Origin: Methylophilus sp.
GTDB taxonomy: Bacteria > Pseudomonadota > Gammaproteobacteria > Burkholderiales > Methylophilaceae
Direction: 5' to 3'
DNA length: 64,000 bases
Assembly: GCA_030696695.1 (NCBI GenBank)
Contig: JAUYRP010000034.1
Location: 310,001-374,000 of the forward strand
This document shows, one piece after another, positions 18,099 through 25,501 of this stretch (its first letter is position 1; each line of letters opens with the position of its first letter). The notes below the pieces were generated by a model, which worked only from the letters and a program-made list of their open reading frames with translations, was not told where the DNA came from and did not search any database. A program made the translations under genes and the position numbers.

Positions 18099-20270
18099 AT
18101 GCTTAAAGCAGTAGAGTCCGGCAAAAAAGCCAATCAGTCAGCAGATGAATCTGCACAAATTCCAATTCAATCCGTCTCACTGGATATCTGGGATAAAAAA
18201 TATCGCTTAAAAGCCAAAAATGGTGACCATGTAGACCAAGACATGGACGATTCATACAGCCGTGTAGCCCGTGCATTGGCCGATGTTGAAACCACCGAAG
18301 AAAAACGCCATGAATGGCATGAGAAATTTTTGTGGGCATTACGCCGCGGTGCTATCCCCGCAGGTCGTATTACTTCAAACGCTGGTGCGTTAGAGCACAA
18401 ACCTGCTACCTCTACCATTAACTGTACCGTGTCTGGCGTGGTGGAAGACAGCATGGACAATATTTTGGGCAAAGTACACGAAGCTGGCTTAACCCTTAAA
18501 GCGGGTTGCGGTATTGGTTACGAGTTCTCAACTTTACGTCCAAAAGGCGCATTTGTGGCAGGTGCTGGTGCCTATACCAGCGGCCCACTTTCGTTTATGG
18601 ATATCTACGACAAAATGTGTTTCACCGTGTCTAGCGCGGGCGGTCGTCGTGGTGCGCAAATGGCTACGTTTGATATCAGCCATCCTGATGTCACCGACTT
18701 TATTAAAGCCAAACGTGAAAATGGTCGTTTGCGTCAGTTCAACTTAAGCTGCCTCATCACCAAAGAATTTATGGAAGCCGTCAAAGCGGATTCTGATTGG
18801 AAACTGGCTTTCCCCGTGACTGAGAAAGAAGCCATTGTCGATGGCCTCAATGTGAATGATGAAACCCATGTGGTATGGCGTGAGTGGCCAGTCAAAGGTA
18901 AATACCTCACCAAATCAGAAGGTAAAGATGCTGGCAAAGTGGCTTGCCGCGTGTACAAAACCATTAAAGCACGCCGTTTGTGGGATGTGATTATGTCTTC
19001 CACTTACGATTTTGCTGAGCCAGGCTTTATCTTGATTGACCGCGTCAATGAAATGAACAACAACTGGTTCTGCGAAAATATTCGCGCCACCAACCCATGT
19101 GGTGAGCAACCATTGCCACCTTATGGCGCTTGCTTGCTAGGCTCAGTCAACCTGACTAAATTTGTGCGTAAACCGTTTACCGATGACGCCTATTTTGATT
19201 GGGATGAATACCGCAATGTAGTGGCGATCTTTACCCGTATGTTAGATAACGTGGTTGAAATCAACGGCTTACCGCTGCAACAACAACGTGACGAAATTGC
19301 ACGCAAACGCCGTCATGGTATGGGCTACTTGGGCTTAGGCTCTAGCCTGACTATGCTGAAAATGAAATACGGCGAGGAAGACTCAGTGAAATTCACCGAG
19401 GAAGTGACCCGTGTGATGGCCGAAGTGGGTTGGGAAATTGGCGTGCAATTGGCCGATGAAAAAGGCGCAGCGCCGATTATGGAAGAGAAATTTGAAGTAA
19501 CGGCTGACATGTTAGCCAAACGCCCAGAAATGGCAGCCGACGGCATTAAAGTGGGTAGCAAAGTGGCAGGTAAAGTGTTGCTGGGCAAATACAGCCGCTA
19601 TATGCAACAGTTTCCAGAAGGCTTGCGCAATCAAATCGCCACCAAAGGTGTACGCTTTACGCACCACAGCTCTATTGCGCCAACCGGTACTATTTCATTG
19701 AGCTTGGCTAACAACGCCAGTAACGGCATTGAGCCAAGCTTTGCCCACCACTATGCACGTAACGTGATTCGTGAAGGCAAAAAATCCAAAGAGAAAGTCG
19801 ATGTGTTCTCGTTTGAATTGTTGGCTTACCGTGAGTTGATTAACCCAAAAGCCATGCCGTTTAGCGATAAAGAAGATGAAAAGTTGCCAGACTACTTCTT
19901 AGATTCATCCACCATCATGGCCAAAGCGCACGTGGATATTCAAGCGGCTTCACAAAAATGGATTGATAGCTCGATCTCAAAAACCATTAACGTACCTACT
20001 GATTATGATTTTGAAGATTTCAAAAACATCTATCTCTACGCGTATGACAAAGGCTTAAAAGGTTGTACTACTTTCCGCTTTAATCCTGAGGCATTCCAAG
20101 GTGTATTGGTGACTGAGAAAGATCTAGAAAACACCACGTACAAATTTACCTTAGAAGACGGCACTGAGATTGAAGTAAAAGGTAACGAAGAGATTGAGTA
20201 CGATGGTGAGATTCACTCAGCAGCGAACTTATACGATGCACTGAAAGAAGGCTACTACGGCAAATTTTAA
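18099..20270 (+). CDS. nrdJa: Class II (adenosylcobalamin) ribonucleotide reductase, main subunit
   Basis: Reduces ribonucleotides to deoxyribonucleotides with a B12-derived radical, so no oxygen is needed. 723 residues from the ATG at 18099, which has a strong GGGAG site six bases before it; longer starts (TTG at 18030) lack one. Recognisable are the redox Cys segment STINCTVSGVVEDSMDNILG, KAGCGIGYEFSTLRP, the active-site NPCGEQPLPPYGACLLGSVNL, and HHSSIAPTGTISL. The protein lacks the C-terminal Cys tail, which is on the separate nrdJb downstream. This NrdJa/NrdJb split is known in Pseudomonas. A palindromic repeat begins at its stop codon. Confidence 0.93.
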   Translation: MLKAVESGKKANQSADESAQIPIQSVSLDIWDKKYRLKAKNGDHVDQDMDDSYSRVARALADVETTEEKRHEWHEKFLWALRRGAIPAGRITSNAGALEHKPATSTINCTVSGVVEDSMDNILGKVHEAGLTLKAGCGIGYEFSTLRPKGAFVAGAGAYTSGPLSFMDIYDKMCFTVSSAGGRRGAQMATFDISHPDVTDFIKAKRENGRLRQFNLSCLITKEFMEAVKADSDWKLAFPVTEKEAIVDGLNVNDETHVVWREWPVKGKYLTKSEGKDAGKVACRVYKTIKARRLWDVIMSSTYDFAEPGFILIDRVNEMNNNWFCENIRATNPCGEQPLPPYGACLLGSVNLTKFVRKPFTDDAYFDWDEYRNVVAIFTRMLDNVVEINGLPLQQQRDEIARKRRHGMGYLGLGSSLTMLKMKYGEEDSVKFTEEVTRVMAEVGWEIGVQLADEKGAAPIMEEKFEVTADMLAKRPEMAADGIKVGSKVAGKVLLGKYSRYMQQFPEGLRNQIATKGVRFTHHSSIAPTGTISLSLANNASNGIEPSFAHHYARNVIREGKKSKEKVDVFSFELLAYRELINPKAMPFSDKEDEKLPDYFLDSSTIMAKAHVDIQAASQKWIDSSISKTINVPTDYDFEDFKNIYLYAYDKGLKGCTTFRFNPEAFQGVLVTEKDLENTTYKFTLEDGTEIEVKGNEEIEYDGEIHSAANLYDALKEGYYGKF

Positions 20271-20407
20271 TCATTAAAACGGCTGCGCTTGCGATTGCGT
20301 TGCTAAAAACCAGTGTTAAATCCTCATGTACACCTCGTACATTCCGGTTCAACACTGATTTTCGCCTAGTACTCACATCGCTCGCTACGTTTTAGCTGAT
20401 TAAAATT
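20263..20407. repeat. Large imperfect palindromic intergenic repeat
   Basis: Terminal arms AATTTTAATCATTAAAACG (20263-20281) and CGTTTTAGCTGATTAAAATT (20388-20407) are near-perfect inverted repeats. A second nested pair pairs the CAGTGTT...ATGTAC stretch near 20311-20331 with GTACATT...AACACTG near 20336-20357. The left arm contains the nrdJa stop codon. The structure is like a small non-autonomous element or an intergenic repeat family, and could form a long hairpin in the mRNA between nrdJa and nrdJb. Confidence 0.65.
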
Positions 20408-20462
20408 AAAAAGGTTATAAAAATAGTAAAAAAATAATTGAATCAAAGTGGGAGGGGTTGTC

Positions 20463-20585
20463 ATGGTACAAGCACTACAAACACGTATTCAAACAATTAA
20501 AACATGGCTTGCAAACATTAAGGCTGAGTGGTCGCCGCTGCAAGAGCTGAAGTATTTAGGAGAAATATTATGGCAGTTAAAATAG
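20463..20585 (+). CDS. Small ORF (40 aa) coupled to nrdJb
   Basis: A 40-codon reading frame (starting MVQALQTRIQTIKTW and ending WQLK) preceded by GGGAGGGG seven bases upstream, the strongest ribosome site in this region. It runs into nrdJb: its last 16 bases overlap the nrdJb ATG at 20570. The peptide is an amphipathic helix in character (alternating Q/K and hydrophobic residues, three Trp), without a signal. It may simply ensure coupled translation of nrdJb, or be a small protein. I know no family for it. Too short to be sure that it is a functional protein. Confidence 0.5.
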   Translation: MVQALQTRIQTIKTWLANIKAEWSPLQELKYLGEILWQLK

Positions 20586-21262
20586 ATAAAAAAATCACCG
20601 CTTACAAACTGGTAAGCGATGAAGACAAAGCGCAAGCAGCAGAGCTGAAAGAAGCCAACACCAAAATCGTACAACTGGGTGAGCCGCTAGACCGCCCAGA
20701 AAAAATCACGGGTTCTACTTATAAAGTAAAAACGCCAGTGACTGAGCACGCGTTGTATATCACCATTAACGATGTAGTAATGAACGAAGGCACACCGCAA
20801 GAGCATCGCCGTCCGTTCGAGATTTTTATCAACTCCAAAAACATGGATCACTTTCAGTGGATTGTCGCACTCACGCGCGTGATGTCGGCTGTGTTCCGTA
20901 AAGGTGGCGATGTCACCTTCTTGGTAGAAGAGCTCAAAAGCGTGTTTGAACCAAGTGGCGGCTACTTTAAAAAAGGTGGCAAGTTTGTACCTAGCTTGGT
21001 GGCCGAGATTGGTGAAGTGGTAGAGCAGCACTTGCAAGAAATTGGCATGCTAAAAAAACCGGGTTTGGATCAACACCAACAAAAATTGGTGGAAGAGAAA
21101 AAGGCAGAGTACTTAGAAAAACACGCTAAAAGTGGCGATGAAATGAATGATGAGGGTTTTCCTAAAGGGGCAAGCCTGTGTAAAAAGTGTAATACCAAGG
21201 CCAGCATTATTATGGATGGGTGTTTGACTTGTTTGAATTGCGGTGAGTCGAAATGTGGTTGA
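20570..21262 (+). CDS. nrdJb: Class II ribonucleotide reductase small part, TSCPD domain
   Basis: 230 residues from the ATG at 20570 (AGGAGA ribosome site). It carries a TSCPD domain, as in the C-terminal region of long NrdJ proteins, with VTEHALYITIND and KNMDHFQWIVALTRVMSAVFRKGGD. The end holds two Cys pairs (LCKKCNTKA and CLTCLNCGESKCG) for zinc binding and the redox-active tail that re-reduces the active site. The protein works with NrdJa. The two genes are separated by a 145-base repeat and a 40-codon ORF, so how they are expressed together is open. Confidence 0.9.
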   Translation: MAVKIDKKITAYKLVSDEDKAQAAELKEANTKIVQLGEPLDRPEKITGSTYKVKTPVTEHALYITINDVVMNEGTPQEHRRPFEIFINSKNMDHFQWIVALTRVMSAVFRKGGDVTFLVEELKSVFEPSGGYFKKGGKFVPSLVAEIGEVVEQHLQEIGMLKKPGLDQHQQKLVEEKKAEYLEKHAKSGDEMNDEGFPKGASLCKKCNTKASIIMDGCLTCLNCGESKCG

Positions 21263-21333
21263 TAAACTTTTGCCAATAGAGATATTTTCTGAATCTATGC
21301 TAGGCTGCAAATAAAAAGAGGGGGATATTTATA

Positions 21334-22041
21334 ATGCTGAATGTAGATGAAATAGAGGCTGAATTAACTAAAAGTAAAACAGCGGCTAGTGTTGAAGCTA
21401 AAGTCACCGTCGGTACTTGGATAAAAGCATGGAATTTCTGCAAGCACTATTGGGAGAAGACTAAAAGATTTTTATCTAGATTACCAATTATTGGGCCGAT
21501 TTTTGACTGTAAGTGGGATGATCATCTAGCTGCTTTCAAAGAAACATCATTTAACGTTATTTTCGCTACAATGCCAATTTGGTTAACTGCCGTAATTAGA
21601 TATCCTTACAATCTACCCCAAGCTTCAACGCAAAACTTATTTAATGAAGATATTTTTTTTAAATTAATAATTGATGGTATTGGAAATGGTGAGTTGTATG
21701 TATTGAGCACATCTATTTTGGCTCCAATTTTGTTTTTGACGTGGCTAGAACCAAAACCAAGTGCAAAAAAATTTCCAGCTAAATTCTCCATAGGGCTAAG
21801 TGTAATTATTGTTTTGATTGTTTCTGCTTCCTCATTTGCAGCTACAAAAGTTAATCAAAACAATATGAATCAAGACTATATGTTAATAATATCTTCAGTA
21901 TTAGCACTTGCAGCTTTGATTTTGCGGTATCTAAGCACAGTTTATGATAAGTATCTTATTGTTCAAAACAGGCCGAATCCTTTTAATGAAGGGGAGAACG
22001 AACTACTTGCTGAGGTAAATATCCAAAGGAACGCCTCATGA
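21334..22041 (+). CDS. Predicted four-helix membrane protein, unknown
   Basis: 235 residues, no recognised family. About 70 N-terminal residues are soluble and partly basic, then hydrophobic stretches near 73-88, 119-137, 151-171 and 182-203, and a short C-tail. AT-rich codon use differs from the flanking genes and a GGGGG ribosome site lies ten bases before the start. Its last four bases overlap the DGQHR gene (ATGA), so the three genes form one tight unit. Membrane proteins with soluble heads are common as effectors in defence systems; here that is only inference from its partners. Confidence 0.75.
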   Translation: MLNVDEIEAELTKSKTAASVEAKVTVGTWIKAWNFCKHYWEKTKRFLSRLPIIGPIFDCKWDDHLAAFKETSFNVIFATMPIWLTAVIRYPYNLPQASTQNLFNEDIFFKLIIDGIGNGELYVLSTSILAPILFLTWLEPKPSAKKFPAKFSIGLSVIIVLIVSASSFAATKVNQNNMNQDYMLIISSVLALAALILRYLSTVYDKYLIVQNRPNPFNEGENELLAEVNIQRNAS

Positions 22042-23198
22042 AAGAAGAAAAAATTATTGAAAGAGTTTCATGTATTAGAGTTAAACAGCCAATAGGTGAG
22101 TTTTATATTGCATCGATGAGCTACAAGTTGCTCACATCAATTACTTCATTTGATGTAAGAAGAATGGTTCGAGAACGAGATATCGAAACTTATCTTGGTA
22201 TTCAAAGACCATTAGATGAGAAGCGTGTTAGAGAAATTGGAGAGTATGTAAATACAGTCGACGCGTGCTTTCCAACTTCAGTAATCCTAGCTATTGATGG
22301 CAACTGTGCTATTTTTGATGAAAAGAAAAACGAACTAGTGCTAACTAACTATTTAGAGCCTGAAGATTTTGATGAAAAAATACATTTCATACAAATTGCT
22401 AAGGTGTTAGATGGCCAACATAGGATAGCTGCTCTTAAACATTTCAATTCAAATAATGGCGATTTTGATGTAAATGTCAGTATTTTCGTAGATATTGATA
22501 TCGATGATCAAGCATACATCTTTTCTACTGTTAATCTTCAGCAAACTAAAGTAAACCGGAGCTTAGTTTTCGATCTTTTCGACTTGGCGAAAACTAGAAG
22601 TCCGCAGAAGGTTTGCCATAACATTGCGGTAGCACTTGATAAAAGTAAAGAGAGTCCATTTTTCGAGAGAATTAAGCGATTGGGAGTGTCGACCGAAGGG
22701 CGTTTTGGAGAGTTGTTAACTCAGGCGACTTTTGTTCAATCCTTGTTACCTTATCTGAGTTTAAACCCCCTAAGAGATAGAGATTTGTATTTAAGAGGTA
22801 AAAAGCCGGAGTTGGGCAACACCCAAGAACTGGAAAAAGTTTTTTTAAGAAAATTATTTCTAGATGAGAATGATGTTGAAATCACTAACATCATTTGGAA
22901 CTACTTTGATGCAGTAAAAGAGCGTTGGCCAAATGCATGGAATGCAACTGGTAAAGGGCAGATGTTAAACAGGACGAATGGTTTTAAGGGTTTAATGCAG
23001 TTTTTTAAGCCAGCATATACATATTTTAGTAAACCAGGTGGTTCTGTTAGCAAGGAAAAATTTTTAGAATTATTTGAAAAGATTAATTTAACGGATGATG
23101 ATTTTAATACTACGAACTATCCACCGGGTGCTGCAGGTCACGGTGGCTTATACAAAGATTTGATGCGAAAAAGTGGTTTAGATGTCCTTTTCGGTTGA
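22038..23198 (+). CDS. DGQHR domain protein (DndB-like)
   Basis: 386 residues with the DGQHR motif at 125-129 (VLDGQHRIAAL). It is preceded by a typical N-terminal segment (GIQRPLDEKRVREIGEYV near 54-71) and followed by VNLQQTKVNRSLVFDLFDL. DGQHR proteins have a ParB/sulfiredoxin-like fold. The best known, DndB, regulates the phosphorothioate modification genes dndCDE, and others occur in 7-deazaguanine DNA modification loci. No dnd, ssp, dpd or restriction genes are near. It overlaps the upstream membrane gene by four bases and the methylase by 17. The gene is AT-rich, a sign of horizontal origin. Confidence 0.85.
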   Translation: MKEEKIIERVSCIRVKQPIGEFYIASMSYKLLTSITSFDVRRMVRERDIETYLGIQRPLDEKRVREIGEYVNTVDACFPTSVILAIDGNCAIFDEKKNELVLTNYLEPEDFDEKIHFIQIAKVLDGQHRIAALKHFNSNNGDFDVNVSIFVDIDIDDQAYIFSTVNLQQTKVNRSLVFDLFDLAKTRSPQKVCHNIAVALDKSKESPFFERIKRLGVSTEGRFGELLTQATFVQSLLPYLSLNPLRDRDLYLRGKKPELGNTQELEKVFLRKLFLDENDVEITNIIWNYFDAVKERWPNAWNATGKGQMLNRTNGFKGLMQFFKPAYTYFSKPGGSVSKEKFLELFEKINLTDDDFNTTNYPPGAAGHGGLYKDLMRKSGLDVLFG

Positions 23199-24015
23199 TT
23201 TAAAAACGGATAATTTAAATATAACTCCATTTTTGAGGTGGGCTGGGGGAAAACGTTGGCTAACATCGAGCCATGCAAATTTGTTTCCTGAAACATTCGA
23301 AAAATATATAGAGCCCTTCCTTGGAAGTGGATCTGTTTATTTTCACCTTAAACCTAAGAAAGCAGTATTGTCTGATCTGAATGAAGAGCTTATTAATACG
23401 TATGTAGCAATAAAAGAAAACTGGCAACAAATCTATGCCTTGTTAGAAGCACATAGTAGATTGCATTGTAGCGAATATTATTACCAAGTTCGAGCTAGTA
23501 CCCCAGTTTCGGATGAGGCAAAAGCTGCACGCTTTATTTATTTAAATAGAACATGCTGGAACGGTTTGTATAGAGTAAATGGAAGTGGTAAATTTAACGT
23601 ACCAATAGGAACACAGAGGAAAGCGCTACTGGATACAGATGATTTTGAGTCATTGTCTAAGCTTTTCAAAGGCGTAGATTTTCAGTCACAAGACTTTGAG
23701 AAAATTATAGATAAAGCGAGATCAGGCGACTTTATATTTGTTGACCCACCATACACAGTCAAACATAACTACAATGGCTTTATTGGATATAACGAAAAGA
23801 TATTCCATTGGAATGATCAAATTCGTCTCAGCGATTGTCTAAAACGAGCAAGTTCAAGAGGTTGCTTGATAATGCTTACAAATGCAAACCATTATTCAAT
23901 AAAAGAATTATACGAAAATGATTTTGAAATAAAAGAAGTTAGTAGAAGCAGCACTATTGCTGGCATCAGTAGTAACAGAGGGGTATATGAGGAAGTAATA
24001 ATCAGAAATTATTAA
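23182..24015 (+). CDS. D12 class (Dam-like) N6-adenine DNA methyltransferase
   Basis: 277 residues. FLRWAGGKRWL (17-27) and EPFLGSGSVYFHL (44-56) are the SAM-binding motifs of the D12 class, RTCWNGLYRVNGSGKFNVP lies at 123-141, and DPPY is at 188-191. All key motifs of an active N6-adenine methylase are present. The target site is not deducible, although Dam relatives methylate GATC. It is the third gene of a tight AT-rich operon and no cognate restriction endonuclease is visible. It could mark self DNA for the partner proteins. Confidence 0.9.
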   Translation: MSFSVDLKTDNLNITPFLRWAGGKRWLTSSHANLFPETFEKYIEPFLGSGSVYFHLKPKKAVLSDLNEELINTYVAIKENWQQIYALLEAHSRLHCSEYYYQVRASTPVSDEAKAARFIYLNRTCWNGLYRVNGSGKFNVPIGTQRKALLDTDDFESLSKLFKGVDFQSQDFEKIIDKARSGDFIFVDPPYTVKHNYNGFIGYNEKIFHWNDQIRLSDCLKRASSRGCLIMLTNANHYSIKELYENDFEIKEVSRSSTIAGISSNRGVYEEVIIRNY

Positions 24016-24057
24016 CCATGCACACAGCAGGAAAATATAATGTATTTCAAAGTAGCC

Positions 24058-24170
24058 TCATAGCAACTCTTCTACAAGCGTCTTAATATTTGCAGCCATT
24101 ATTCTGCTGAGATAATCAATACCATCATCACCAAAATAATCTTCAATTTTTCAGCTATCAGTAAGTGTAA
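24058..24170 (-). pseudogene. Decayed 3' end of a bestrophin-like gene
   Basis: On the minus strand the frame ending at 24058 reads EDYFGDDGIDYLSR then AANIK...VEELL and a stop. It aligns clearly with the C-terminus of the intact bestrophin at 32518-33384 (EDPFGGDDNDL, AANIKKHVEELLS). Upstream of it the frame breaks: a base change near 24145 puts the Glu-rich part out of phase, and the rest of the gene is missing. A relic at the edge of the DGQHR/methylase block suggests that a recombination or insertion event cut a bestrophin gene here. Confidence 0.75.
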
Positions 24171-24200
24171 GGCGTATTCTTTTGTAGTCCAACGCATTGA

Positions 24201-24267
24201 CTCGTTTCATCCTTAACAATCATTGAGTAGCAGTAGTGCGTTAGACTCTGTTGATCCATGAAACGAG
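24201..24267. repeat. 10-bp inverted repeat before VF530
   Basis: CTCGTTTCAT (24201-24210) and ATGAAACGAG (24258-24267) are exact inverted copies 47 bases apart, directly in front of the VF530 gene and behind the bestrophin relic. It could be a regulatory site, an end scar of an insertion or chance. Confidence 0.35.
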
Positions 24268-24274
24268 ATTTTGC

Positions 24275-24511
24275 ATGTCCAAGCCATCACCCGAACAACC
24301 CAATAATCCATTGCATGGCATCACGCTTAAGCAAATTGTCACTGATTTAGTGGAGCATTATGGTTGGGAGTCTTTAGCGCAATCTATTCCCATTAATTGT
24401 TTTAGTCATGACCCTAGCATTAAATCCAGCTTAACGTTTTTGCTTAAAACCCCATGGGCGAGGGATAGGGTTGAGGCGCTTTATTTGCAAATGCTAAGCG
24501 AAGTAAAATAG
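24275..24511 (+). CDS. VF530 family DNA-binding protein (DUF2132)
   Basis: 78 residues from the ATG at 24275. The sequence [26 protein letters not shown], followed by [24 protein letters not shown], is the DUF2132/VF530 signature, a small all-helical fold named for a Vibrio fischeri protein and annotated as DNA-binding. The role in cells is not established. It stands alone, between the accessory block and the UmuD-like gene. Confidence 0.85.
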   Translation: MSKPSPEQPNNPLHGITLKQIVTDLVEHYGWESLAQSIPINCFSHDPSIKSSLTFLLKTPWARDRVEALYLQMLSEVK

Positions 24512-24519
24512 ACGTCGCG

Positions 24520-25155
24520 CTACCTATACTTTCTAAAAGAGCCTGTCACCACTCCCCATATTTCAACGTGCATGTGTTTTTTAACTTCAATAGGCTTGTA
24601 CTCACCAGAGTTATTGGCTGGTAATAATAAGGGTGAGCCATCTTTGGATCTGCCCAAGGTTTTGATAGTGAACTCACCATCGACAATCGCCAACACAATA
24701 TCGCCAATCGCAGCCAATTTGCTGCGATCAATCACCGCTTTGTCACCAGGCAGCAGCCCCGCATCTGTCATGGAGTACCCTTGGATAGTGACAAAGAAGG
24801 TGGAGTCTATCTGATCCACCAGAAACTCACTGGGATCCAGTCGTTTCTCAACATGGTCATCCGCCGGAGAGGGTAACCCTGCAGGCACTTTGGAGTTAAA
24901 TAGTGTGATGCCAATTGGCGTACGATTGATTACTGGAAACTCTACATCACCGACCGCATCAATATCTTTTGCAATGGTGGCATCGAGCTGTTTACGCGCA
25001 TAAGCCTGCAAGAAGTCAGCGATGATAGGTTTTTGGCTGCTTGGTACGCGGATCACTTCGGTGGGTTCTTGAAATTTTCCGGTGCCAGCTTTGCGGCCAG
25101 CGCCTTGGCGATGTCCACCCCTGAGAGGTTTGGTTTTTTCGGTTTCTTTATTCAT
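24520..25155 (-). CDS. Orphan UmuD-like S24 family protein
   Basis: 211 residues. The C-terminal half is a LexA/UmuD S24 peptidase domain: AG cleavage site near 92-93 in PAGLPSPADD, catalytic Ser near 128 (GYSMTDAGLLPGD) and Lys near 165 (TIKTL). The N-terminal part (about 75 residues, with RGGHRQGAGRK) is unlike a LexA helix-turn-helix and longer than in UmuD. No umuC follows; the next gene downstream is on the opposite strand. It may be an SOS-type translesion factor with a distant UmuC, or a repressor controlling its own promoter, which has a perfect palindrome. A TTG at 25194 is an alternative start but lies inside the promoter. Confidence 0.85.
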   Translation of the reverse strand: MNKETEKTKPLRGGHRQGAGRKAGTGKFQEPTEVIRVPSSQKPIIADFLQAYARKQLDATIAKDIDAVGDVEFPVINRTPIGITLFNSKVPAGLPSPADDHVEKRLDPSEFLVDQIDSTFFVTIQGYSMTDAGLLPGDKAVIDRSKLAAIGDIVLAIVDGEFTIKTLGRSKDGSPLLLPANNSGEYKPIEVKKHMHVEIWGVVTGSFRKYR

Positions 25156-25158
25156 TAG

Positions 25159-25175
25159 ATTATTGTAACAATAAT
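25159..25175. promoter_or_regulatory. Perfect 17-bp palindromic operator
   Basis: ATTATTGTAACAATAAT: two 8-base arms around one base, centred within the promoter of the UmuD-like gene and overlapping its -10 box. Strong candidate for a repressor site, possibly for the S24 protein itself or for LexA; it does not match the classical CTG-N10-CAG LexA site. Confidence 0.65.
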
Positions 25176-25189
25176 CAATATTAAGTAAA
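25162..25189 (-). promoter_or_regulatory. Promoter of UmuD-like gene, possibly leaderless
   Basis: On the minus strand TTTACT (25184-25189), 16 bases, TACAAT (25162-25167). The start of transcription expected six to seven bases further on would be the A of the ATG at 25155, and no ribosome site precedes that ATG. This suggests a leaderless mRNA. Confidence 0.5.
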
Positions 25190-25247
25190 GACAATTGTTA
25201 ATTAATCATTAGCTCACGAAGAACATGCACACATGCAGAACTCGTAG

Positions 25248-25270
25248 GGCGTACCAGCTTGCGGTACGCC
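25248..25270. repeat. Hairpin in a 306-base gene-free gap
   Basis: GGCGTACC / GGTACGCC (eight-base stem, loop AGCTTGC) lies in the gap 25195-25501. The rest of the gap holds a sequence with ACTTT/AAAGT complementary bits (near 25309-25338) that looks like a degenerate copy of a dispersed proteobacterial intergenic repeat. I see no gene there. Confidence 0.5.
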
Positions 25271-25501
25271 GTATTCTAAATTCCATTTCGCCTCTGGGCG
25301 AGATACTTTACTTTTGCTTGTCCTTAAGAAAGTAACCAAAGAACACGACACCCAACTGCCGCTTGTATTCTTCGGTCTTGGCGCAAAACCCTCAGGCGCG
25401 GCAAAGGGGGCTTGAAAGTGAAAACCAAACCACGTGAGCATGAAAACTTAACCCCTAATGACTTAATTTTTTTGTGATTTTTTAGTTAAGTGTTGCAGGT
25501 G

